From SHZI01 sp963802215 (GTDB taxonomy: Bacteria; Pseudomonadota; Gammaproteobacteria; Steroidobacterales; GCA-2729495): a stretch of 64,000 nucleotides of DNA. The stretch spans positions 620,001-684,000 of the forward strand of contig CAWDHQ010000002.1 of NCBI GenBank assembly GCA_963802215.1. The letters run 5' to 3'. Each line of letters begins with the position of its first letter. Position 1 is the first letter of the stretch. This document shows positions 25,847 through 33,137 of this stretch, one piece after another. The notes beneath the pieces were generated by a model. That model was given only the letters and a program-made list of their open reading frames with translations. It was not told where the DNA came from and searched no databases. The translations under genes were made by a program, and so were the position numbers.

Positions 25847-26866
25847 ATGCAGATCGGCCCGCACCGCATCGACCCGCCCGTGATCCTTGCTCCGATGGCG
25901 GGCGTTACCGACAAGCCCTTTCGCCAGCTGTGCCGGCGACTCGGGGCCGGCCTCGCGGTGTCCGAGATGACGACCTCGGAACCCCGGCTGTGGGGCACAC
26001 GCAAGTCCCGGTTGCGGATGGACCACGCGGACGAGCCCGGTCCCGTCAGTGTGCAGCTGGCCGGCACGGACCCGCAGGTGCTCGCGCACGCCGCGTGCCA
26101 CAACGTGGCACAGGGTGCAGAGATCATCGACCTCAACATGGGGTGTCCGGCGAAGAAAGTGTGCAACGTGGCCGCGGGCTCGGCCCTGCTGCAGGACGAG
26201 GCTCTCGTCGGGCGGATCCTTGCCGCCGTCGTCGCGGCCGTGGACGTGCCGGTGACGCTGAAGATCCGCACGGGCTATTCCCGCGCGGAGCGCAACGCCG
26301 TCCGGATCGCGCGCATCGCCGAGGACTCGGGCGTTGCCGCCATCGCCGTGCACGGCCGCACCCGTGAGGACTTCTTCACCGGCGACGCGGAGTACGACAG
26401 CGCCGCGGCCGTGAAGTCCGCCGTCTGCATCCCGGTCATCGTCAATGGCGACGTGGACAGCCCGGAGAAGGCGGCCGAGGTGCTGCGGGCCACCGGGTGC
26501 GACGCGCTCATGCTCGGCCGTCCGGCGCTCGGGCGGCCCTGGATCTTTCGCGAGATGGCACACTTCCTGGCGACGGGCTCCCGCCTGGCGCCCCCGGAAC
26601 CTGTCGAGGTCCGGGAGATCCTGCTCGGGCACCTGGCGGCCCTCCATGAGTTCTACGGCGAGTACCTGGGCGTCCGGATCGCCCGGAAGCACCTGGGGTG
26701 GTACTGCCGGGAGCTGCCCGGCGGGCCGGCTTTCCGGGCTGCCGTGAACCGGGCCGAATCGGCTGCGGCGCAGCTGGATCTCACGCGCATTTTTCTGCAG
26801 TGCCCGGCGGAGCCCCGGGGGGACGCGGCTCCGCCGGGCGACGTCAGGCCGCCATGGGCAGCCTGA
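25847..26866 (+). CDS. dusB: tRNA-dihydrouridine synthase DusB
   Basis: This 339-residue TIM-barrel flavoenzyme has the expected motifs: VILAPMAGVTDKPFRQLC, DLNMGCPAKKVC (catalytic Cys in GCP), KIRTGYS, AVHGRTREDFFTG and ALMLGRPALGRPW. It reduces uridine to dihydrouridine in the tRNA D-loop using FMN and NADPH. In many gammaproteobacteria dusB is followed by fis. Here the next gene is a convergent TonB receptor, so the dusB-fis pair is broken. The extra Ala/Pro-rich tail after FLQCPAEP is not part of the domain. Confidence 0.93.
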   Translation: MQIGPHRIDPPVILAPMAGVTDKPFRQLCRRLGAGLAVSEMTTSEPRLWGTRKSRLRMDHADEPGPVSVQLAGTDPQVLAHAACHNVAQGAEIIDLNMGCPAKKVCNVAAGSALLQDEALVGRILAAVVAAVDVPVTLKIRTGYSRAERNAVRIARIAEDSGVAAIAVHGRTREDFFTGDAEYDSAAAVKSAVCIPVIVNGDVDSPEKAAEVLRATGCDALMLGRPALGRPWIFREMAHFLATGSRLAPPEPVEVREILLGHLAALHEFYGEYLGVRIARKHLGWYCRELPGGPAFRAAVNRAESAAAQLDLTRIFLQCPAEPRGDAAPPGDVRPPWAA

Positions 26867-26876
26867 CGGCAGTTAC

Positions 26877-29438
26877 CTAGAATTCGCCGAACCGGTAGCT
26901 GGCCCGGATGCCGACGACGCGCGGCGGCGGGAGGAAGCCAAAGATGACCTCATCCCGTGGTTGCGCGCCACTCCCGCCATACATGCCGTCGCGGAAGTCC
27001 TGGTATCGCTGCGCCCAGCGCACCGTATCGTCGTCAAACAGGTTGTCTGCGTAGAGCTGTACCGACCAGGCGTCGGTCTGGATGCCCACCTGCGCATCGA
27101 CGATGGTGTTGGAATCCACATCGGCCGTATTGATCTGGTCGGCCAGGGCGCGCTTGCCGTCGTACTGTACCGTGGCATTAACAAACCAATTGAGATCCCC
27201 GGTCAACGGTGCCGTGTAGTTGCCCTGCAGCGTCGCGGAGTTCTCCGGCACCCCGATGATCGGCGCGCCTTTGCAATTGCCCGCAGCGTTGCCGCAGATG
27301 GCCACGTCCTTGCGGGTAGGAATGCCGATGGGTGAATCTTCATCGGCGTCTGTCAGGCCGCGAATCTTCGTGTAGTTGAAGTCCGTCCATTCCGCATCGG
27401 TGTAGGCGTAGGCGACGCCAAGCGTCAGTTCATCAATCGGGTTCCAGAGCAGGTCGAGTTCGAGGCCCTTGGTCTCCGCAGCACCGGCATTTGCCACGCC
27501 GGCGGAAGGGAAGTTGACGACCGGGCTGGAAATGGTGATGCCCACCTGTCGGTCTGAATAATCGTTGTAGAACAGCGCCGCGTTGGCCTGGAGCCTGCCC
27601 TCGAGCCACTGGGTCTTGCCGCCGAGTTCATAGCCCCAAAGCTGCTCCTGGTCGATCCGTGCGAGCTGCGGCACGGCGAACTGGGCGGTGCCGAAGCCCG
27701 CAGGCTTCGTGCCCTTGGCAGCCGAGAGATAGACAAGGACATCGTCCGTGAGCTTGTAGTCCACCGCAAAGCGGGGATTGATGGTGTCGGAAGTCTGGCT
27801 GTCCGTGGCTGGCAGCGGGTACTGGACCACCGGCCTGTTCAGGAAGTCCGCGTCCAGGGCGAGCAGCGCCTGGCCGACCCGGTCAACGGTGGTGTTGGTG
27901 GACACGGTGATCTCGTCCCGGATATAGCGGGCCTCGGCGGTCACCCGGAGCTGATCGGTGATGTCGTAGCCGACAAGCGCGAACAGCGAATAGCTGTCGG
28001 TGTCCCGGTGCGTCTCCTTGGGAATCTCGCCGAGCCGCGCGGAGTCCCGGTAGCTGCAGGCAGCATCGAGGGGTTCGGTGGCCGGGCAGTAGGTCGGGAA
28101 CGCATCGGCAATATTCGGGGCATTCAGCCAGAACAGGGAGCGGTCGTAGTTGTCTGTCCGGTCCCAGAAGCCCGAAGCGCCGACGAGCCAGCGGCCCCGG
28201 TCCCAGTTGCTGGACTCCACCGTGAACTCCTGCTCGATGTACTGGGTGTCGGTGCTGTCCAGGTAGTCGTTGTCCAGCGACCCGTAGGAGTTGGCTCCCG
28301 ACCGGAAGATGGGGGTGCCCACGCCGTCCTGGAAGTCGACATCCTCGTGCAGGAATGCATCATTGGTCAGCAGGCTCGTCTGGGACTTGAACGTCACCGT
28401 CTCCCCCGTCCAGTCGGCCTTGACGTAGGCCAGCCAGGTGTTGTCCGAACTCCCCACGAATGGCGCGTCATTGCGCTGGGAGCGGGACAGGGCCACGTCG
28501 TTCTCGTCCACGCTGCGAACGGTGCCGAGCCACTGGCCAAAGTCCATGACGAGGTTGTCGGTGAAGTCCGGCGCCGTGCCGGGCGGCAGGGCCACCCCAT
28601 CCTTGTAGAAGGTGTTGGTTGGGCCGACTTTGGCGACGGCGCGCGGGTCGGATTCATTCTCCGAATAACTGACGCTGGCGAGGACGTTGACTGACTCGTT
28701 CGGCGTCCACAGCGCAGCGAGTCGCAGGCCATTGCTCTCCCCGCCGCCAAGACCGACATTGGCCACCGGGTCGGTGGGGTTGTGGTTGCTGTAGTAGCCA
28801 TCGCTGCTGTAGGTGCCCGCATTCAGGCTGAGGGCAAGCTTGTCGGCGACAACGGGGCCGGAAATCGAGCCGCGCACGTCATAGATCGTGTAGTTGGCCG
28901 CGATGTCACCCGAGGTGTTGATGACCAGGCCGTCCATCGACGGCTTCCGGGTGATGTAGTTGATCGCACCGGCGAACGCGTTGCGGCCGTACAGGGCGGA
29001 CTGGGGGCCCTTTACGACCTCCACCCGCTCCAGGTCGAGAAGGCGGGAGTTCAACAGCGAGGAACCGCCGCCCGAGGTAACGTTCTCGCCGGAAACGTCT
29101 ACACCGTCCACGAGGATGGCAACGCTGGTGCGGCCCCGGGAACTGTTGATGCCCCGGATCGAGATACGTGTGTCAGCCGCCGAGAACGCCTGGTCGAACT
29201 GCACGCCGGGAATCAGCGCCACGACGTCGGCTGTCGACGACAGCCCCAGCTTCTCGATGGTGGCGGAATCAAACGCCGCGACGGACAACGGGATGTCCTG
29301 GAGGTTCTCTTCCTTCTTCCGGCTGGTGACGACGATCTCCTCGATCTGTGCCCAGCCGGCCACCGGCGCAAACGAGGCAGGAATGGCGACGCATGCCATC
29401 CCTGCGGCCGCCAGGTAGTCCCTTCCCCGAAACGTCAT
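26877..29438 (-). CDS. TonB-dependent outer-membrane receptor
   Basis: From ATG 29438 the protein has 853 residues, with a signal peptide ending near APVAGWAQ. The TonB box/plug region follows (EEIVVTSRKKEENLQDIPLS, with VEVVKGPQSALYGRNAFAGAINYITRKP). The rest is a 22-strand-type barrel with repeated aromatic strand ends, finishing in ASYRFGEF with a terminal Phe. Such receptors import siderophores, cobalamin or glycans with TonB-ExbBD energy. The plug subtype is common for carbohydrate or xenobiotic uptake, but the substrate cannot be read. The upstream PKD lipoprotein on the same strand, 41 bp away, may be its surface partner. Confidence 0.93.
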   Translation of the reverse strand: MTFRGRDYLAAAGMACVAIPASFAPVAGWAQIEEIVVTSRKKEENLQDIPLSVAAFDSATIEKLGLSSTADVVALIPGVQFDQAFSAADTRISIRGINSSRGRTSVAILVDGVDVSGENVTSGGGSSLLNSRLLDLERVEVVKGPQSALYGRNAFAGAINYITRKPSMDGLVINTSGDIAANYTIYDVRGSISGPVVADKLALSLNAGTYSSDGYYSNHNPTDPVANVGLGGGESNGLRLAALWTPNESVNVLASVSYSENESDPRAVAKVGPTNTFYKDGVALPPGTAPDFTDNLVMDFGQWLGTVRSVDENDVALSRSQRNDAPFVGSSDNTWLAYVKADWTGETVTFKSQTSLLTNDAFLHEDVDFQDGVGTPIFRSGANSYGSLDNDYLDSTDTQYIEQEFTVESSNWDRGRWLVGASGFWDRTDNYDRSLFWLNAPNIADAFPTYCPATEPLDAACSYRDSARLGEIPKETHRDTDSYSLFALVGYDITDQLRVTAEARYIRDEITVSTNTTVDRVGQALLALDADFLNRPVVQYPLPATDSQTSDTINPRFAVDYKLTDDVLVYLSAAKGTKPAGFGTAQFAVPQLARIDQEQLWGYELGGKTQWLEGRLQANAALFYNDYSDRQVGITISSPVVNFPSAGVANAGAAETKGLELDLLWNPIDELTLGVAYAYTDAEWTDFNYTKIRGLTDADEDSPIGIPTRKDVAICGNAAGNCKGAPIIGVPENSATLQGNYTAPLTGDLNWFVNATVQYDGKRALADQINTADVDSNTIVDAQVGIQTDAWSVQLYADNLFDDDTVRWAQRYQDFRDGMYGGSGAQPRDEVIFGFLPPPRVVGIRASYRFGEF

Positions 29439-29479
29439 CGTCTTGCCCCTGAGTTGGTGATTGGTGAACGGCGCGTGGA

Positions 29480-30652
29480 TCACGCCGAATGCCGTCGTCG
29501 GGCGAAACGCGTCTTTTGCCACTGGCGGCGCAGTGCCGCGCCGATAGAAGCCAGGATGCCGCCGCCGAGCAGGGCGCCAGCCACCGGGAACGACTTCGCG
29601 ACGACAACGGTGACCTGGTCAGCAGTCGCCAGGGTGCCGTTGCTCACCGTAAGCTGGATGGAATAAGTGCCCAGTTGATCGATCGCGGTGACGTCAAACG
29701 TCGGGGTCGCTGTGTCTGCGCCGACCAGCACGGCCGCATTCGCCGGCGGATCACCTGAGGCGGGCTGGAAGGACAGGATTTCCCAGGCGTAGCTCAGGGT
29801 CTGGTTGGAGGGGTCACTACTGCCCGTGCCATCGAGTGTCACCGTAGTGCCGTTCGCCAGGAAGCTCACCTCCTGGTCAGGTCCCGCGTTGGCAACGGGC
29901 GCTGCGACACTGGCGACTGTCACGACCACCTGGTCCGAGGAACTGAGGCTGCCGTTGTTGACCGTGAGCCGCAGTGTGTATTGGCCCAGCTGATCGGCTG
30001 CGGTAACGGCAAAAGACGGGTCGACCGCCGTCGGGTTTGCCAGAACGACGTCGGCGGCTGGAGGAACGCCCGAGGCGGGGACGAAAGACAGGATTTCCCA
30101 GGAATACGTCAGTGGCAGATTTGAAGGGTCGGAGCTGGCGTCGCCATTCAGCTGCACCGTCACGCCCGGCCCGCTGAAGCTGACGCCCTGGTCCGGTCCC
30201 GCGTTGGCCACGGGGGGAGGGACGCCTGCCGTCACGGTGACGCTGTCCGTGCCCGTGCTGTCCGGGAAAGCGTCGGCAACCGTCAGACGGATGACGTAGT
30301 TGCCCGGGACATCCGGCGTGAACGTCGGGTTCGCTGTCGCCGCACCGCTCAGGGTTGCGCCGGATCCTGCGGGGCGGGAGTCGAACTCCCAGGAAAAGGT
30401 CAGGGCGTCGCCGTCGGCATCGGTGCTCCCGCCGCCGTCCAGACTGACCAGGGCCTGGGTGAAGACCGTCTGGTCGGTGCCTGCATTCGCGACGGGAGCA
30501 CTGTTCTCGAGATTCGTCTCAGGAGCACTCGGCCCGCCGTCGACGCAGCCATAGACCAGGGCAAGGGAGGCCAGGATCGCGGCCAGCCTGGGCATGTGCC
30601 GGGGGCTGGCTGCCGGCTCTAGCCGGCTTCGCGGCGAGTTCTCAGTGGTCAT
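29480..30652 (-). CDS. PKD/Ig-like repeat lipoprotein with C-terminal membrane anchor
   Basis: This 390-residue protein has GGAG 8 bp before ATG 30652. A long n-region leads to lipobox SLALVYGC (Cys36). Three PKD/Ig-like domains follow, each opening with PVANAGxDQ and containing GxxSxDPSNxxLxYxWE (about residues 52-142, 148-248 and 250-355). The C-terminus is a hydrophobic stretch (FPVAGALLGGGILASIGAAL) then a basic tail rich in Arg, resembling a CTERM-type sorting or membrane anchor. Surface glycan or protein binding is likely. It may serve the TonB receptor just downstream. Having both a lipobox and a C-terminal anchor is odd. Confidence 0.8.
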   Translation of the reverse strand: MTTENSPRSRLEPAASPRHMPRLAAILASLALVYGCVDGGPSAPETNLENSAPVANAGTDQTVFTQALVSLDGGGSTDADGDALTFSWEFDSRPAGSGATLSGAATANPTFTPDVPGNYVIRLTVADAFPDSTGTDSVTVTAGVPPPVANAGPDQGVSFSGPGVTVQLNGDASSDPSNLPLTYSWEILSFVPASGVPPAADVVLANPTAVDPSFAVTAADQLGQYTLRLTVNNGSLSSSDQVVVTVASVAAPVANAGPDQEVSFLANGTTVTLDGTGSSDPSNQTLSYAWEILSFQPASGDPPANAAVLVGADTATPTFDVTAIDQLGTYSIQLTVSNGTLATADQVTVVVAKSFPVAGALLGGGILASIGAALRRQWQKTRFARRRHSA

Positions 30653-30785
30653 TGCTGGCGCTCCAGTTCAATCCGCTTCATCATGCTGCGTGGCAAACCA
30701 CCCGGGTGCAGGCCAACGAACCGGGCTTCCCACGGCAGCGAACGAAATGGGGTTAGTATGATCGTCCCCTGTTTTGATCGGGTCA

Positions 30786-30835
30786 GCGGCACCGGGAGCC
30801 CTGGAGGATAGAGTGGGCAGTTCCCCCGGTGCCGC
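30786..30835. other. 11-bp perfect inverted repeat in the 326-bp gap upstream of the PKD lipoprotein gene
   Basis: GCGGCACCGGG (30786-30796) and CCCGGTGCCGC (30825-30835) flank a 28-nt loop. This lies in 30653-30978, between the end of the membrane-protein gene and the start of the PKD lipoprotein gene, both leftward. No T-run follows, so it is either a factor-dependent terminator hairpin or a regulatory site. I see no gene in the rest of the gap. Confidence 0.45.
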
Positions 30836-30978
30836 ATTCCCTTTCTGTCCAATCGATCGCCGTCAGTTCTGACTGCTGTCGATGGGCATACTTCGACTGG
30901 CGTGCCAGGCAGGCATTCCCCCGCCACCCGGCACGCCGGCTCAATCTTCGCGACCTTCGCGCTGCGCTGGACGGGCCC

Positions 30979-31875
30979 CTACGCCGCGCTGGCTTCAGCG
31001 GTAGTTCCGTCCACCGGCTGGGGCGTCCTGAAGACCGCCGCGCCGGCGGCTCCGAATATCAGCAACGTGAAGAGCATGATGAGGCTGTATTCCATCGGCT
31101 TGACCCAGACTTCCGGGTACAGGCCCCAGCGGGAAAACCCTTCGATGGGCAGCCAGAGGATGTTTCCCGTGGGAATGGCGTAGCGGAATGCCGGGCCGAC
31201 GCCGCGGATCTTTACGAGCTTGCTCACCAGATAGAGGCCCCAGGCCAGGAACCCCACCGTGATCAGCATCGCGGCAGTGGAGTCGTAGCGTATGAGGCGC
31301 GGGTCGTTGATGGTGATCGCGCAGAGGTAGATGAACCAGATCAGGAATACGGTCTCGATGGCCGTCGTCCGCGCGTGCTGGCGCTGGTAGCCGGGTGTCA
31401 TGCGGCCCGGGCGCAATCGGAAGTTGCGATGAAACCACATGAACATCCGGCAGCGGGTGTCCTTGTTGGCCCCGAAGAAGATCAACAGGACGAACACGAT
31501 CAGGGACGTGGCCTGGATCATGAGAAGCCCGGGCATCAGGATCGGGATGCCGTTGTCGGTTACGGGCTCGAGCTTCAGCCACTTGCCGAAGTAGTGCCAC
31601 GTCCACTCGAAGAAGCCCACCCAGATCAGATTTCCGCCGAGGTAGCCCATCAGCGTCGCCTGGTTTTCGGGCCTGCTCAGTCCCGCCCAGACCAGATACA
31701 CGCCGGTGGCGCCCAGGGCCATGGAAACAGCGGTGTCGAGCAGCGCGTTTCCCGCCGTTATCTGCCATTGCAAAACGACGAGGGTGTGGCCGAGCGCCAG
31801 CCCGCAGAAGACTGTGAGCAGGCACAGCAGGGCGGTGATGGCGGGCTTGTCGATGTCGAGAGCAAGGCGGGGCAT
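30979..31875 (-). CDS. uncharacterised polytopic membrane protein (paralogue of 51776-52684)
   Basis: From ATG 31875 (TTG 31905 is possible) the protein has 298 residues with about seven or eight hydrophobic segments. It shares an order of motifs with the protein at 51776-52684: LxGHT early, ATLxGxxGGxLIWxxxxE, then GANKDTRCRMFMWFHRNFRLR, WGLYL, FRYAIPTGNILW and EVWVKPMEYSLIM. The NKDTRC..FMWFHRN.RL block is cytoplasmic-loop-like and the best conserved part. I recognise no named family. It is divergent from a membrane-bound LytTR regulator, with a strong palindrome between, so the two may form a regulatory pair. Confidence 0.75.
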   Translation of the reverse strand: MPRLALDIDKPAITALLCLLTVFCGLALGHTLVVLQWQITAGNALLDTAVSMALGATGVYLVWAGLSRPENQATLMGYLGGNLIWVGFFEWTWHYFGKWLKLEPVTDNGIPILMPGLLMIQATSLIVFVLLIFFGANKDTRCRMFMWFHRNFRLRPGRMTPGYQRQHARTTAIETVFLIWFIYLCAITINDPRLIRYDSTAAMLITVGFLAWGLYLVSKLVKIRGVGPAFRYAIPTGNILWLPIEGFSRWGLYPEVWVKPMEYSLIMLFTLLIFGAAGAAVFRTPQPVDGTTAEASAA

Positions 31876-31965
31876 GTGGATTATGTTCTTATCGTGCTCA
31901 GCCAACGGGTTCCCGGAGAGGCGCCATGAGACCGGCAGGTCACGCCCCTTGCAATGGTGTGCGGC

Positions 31966-31998
31966 GGGGAAGTTCCCGGACTTGCCGGAAACTTCCCC
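31966..31998. promoter_or_regulatory. 14-bp near-perfect inverted repeat, candidate LytTR operator
   Basis: GGGGAAGTTCCCGG, spacer ACTTG, then CCGGAAACTTCCCC pair with one mismatch. The element sits between the divergent membrane-protein gene (start 31875) and the LytTR gene (start 32076), about 80-90 bp from each, where a shared operator would be expected. Known LytTR sites are usually direct repeats, so binding by the neighbour is a hypothesis. Confidence 0.5.
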
Positions 31999-32075
31999 GA
32001 TGCCGATTCGGGATGCACGAAATGGACCTCGCGTGGCGCGAGTGCTAAGGTGAATTGGTGTTAGGCAAGGGGCAA

Positions 32076-33056
32076 ATGGCGGCCGCCGCAGAAGACCCCA
32101 TCGGGAGTCCGTCCGATGCGGCCCGCGGGCGCTGGCTGCCGTTCCGGGAGTGGGACTGGCGGCACTTCCTGTTCTACCTGGGCTTGCCCGCCGCCATAGC
32201 TACCTACGCGGCGCTGAACAACTGGACCATCCTGCAGATCTCGGGCTACCAGACGACTCTCGCCTTCTACGCCGGCCATGCGTTCGTGCCCTGGTGGACC
32301 AGCGCCGGTGCCACCGCGCTGTGCATGCGTCTCCTGAAGCCCTGGAAGCCGCCGCAGCTCGTGCTGCTCACGCTGGGCAGTTTCCTCGCCTGCCTGATCG
32401 TTCTGCCTTATTCCAACTGGCTGACCGAGTACTTCGCCGTCGGCTGGGTCCGGGGCGACCCGGACGGGCGTCTGTCTGCCTCACACATCTACAGCCAGAT
32501 TGGCTTCTGGACCTTCACGGCCCGGGCTACGGTCATCTGGATAATCGCCAACGTGGCCTTCGACCGTTTCCTTGGGCTGCCGCGGTATCGCTACGATGCC
32601 GCGCCCGTCGCGGGGCGCGGGCCCGCGTTGACCACGACGGATGTATCCGCAACGGTCCCGCCGTCACCGGACACGGTCGCCCCGGAAGCCAGGCAGGCCG
32701 GGACGGGTGACGGGGCCCTGCGGTTTTTGCAAAGGCTGCCGGCTACTGTCTCCCCGGACGAAGTCGTTGCCCTGAAAGCAGAGCAGCATTACATCAAGGT
32801 CTTCACCGCGAACCGGTCATTCATGACCCTTTACCGTTTCAGTGATGCCGTGGCCGAGATGGAACCCACGGCCGGTCAGCAGGTTCACCGCTCCTACTGG
32901 GTGCGGTCTGCCGCGATCCGTGCCGTCCGGCGGGACGGCGGCAAGTACTCGTTGGAGCTCGCCAGTGGCCTGATGGTGCCAATCAGTGCGGCAAATCGCG
33001 GCCTGATTCGTGAGCTCGCCAGAACACGCGGTATTCCCGTTCAGCCGCCGCTCTGA
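32076..33056 (+). CDS. membrane-bound LytTR-family transcription regulator
   Basis: From ATG 32076 (AAGGGG 6 bp upstream) the protein has 326 residues. The first half has four likely membrane helices (FYLGLPAAIATYAALNN, LVLLTLGSFLACLIVLP, FWTFTARATVIWIIANV and another). A Pro/Ala-rich linker leads to a C-terminal LytTR DNA-binding domain, about residues 225-320 (VVALKAEQHYIKVFTANRS, VHRSYWVRSAAIRAV). There is no receiver or kinase domain, so signals are probably sensed by the membrane part directly. An upstream TTG at 32055 would add seven residues. The likely target is its divergent neighbour. Confidence 0.88.
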   Translation: MAAAAEDPIGSPSDAARGRWLPFREWDWRHFLFYLGLPAAIATYAALNNWTILQISGYQTTLAFYAGHAFVPWWTSAGATALCMRLLKPWKPPQLVLLTLGSFLACLIVLPYSNWLTEYFAVGWVRGDPDGRLSASHIYSQIGFWTFTARATVIWIIANVAFDRFLGLPRYRYDAAPVAGRGPALTTTDVSATVPPSPDTVAPEARQAGTGDGALRFLQRLPATVSPDEVVALKAEQHYIKVFTANRSFMTLYRFSDAVAEMEPTAGQQVHRSYWVRSAAIRAVRRDGGKYSLELASGLMVPISAANRGLIRELARTRGIPVQPPL

Positions 33057-33137
33057 TCGGTTCCGCGTGGCAATGTCCTCGCCGCGGGACTAACATCACG
33101 GCCCGCAACCGGGGCCTGGTCCCCCAGGGCAGGCACC

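Noticed and set aside
25796..26692. Leftward frame extending the DUF255 protein by about 300 residues across dusB
   Set aside because: The extension lies antisense to dusB. The family N-terminus MNHLAHETSPYLLQHAANPV marks ATG 25795 as the true start.
30797..30824. GGAGGATAGAGTGGG in a hairpin loop as a fourth copy of the structured leader
   Set aside because: It lacks the CTCTCA-GCTGAG core, the GC hairpin order and a TATATT box, and no downstream gene lies in the matching orientation. Probably chance.
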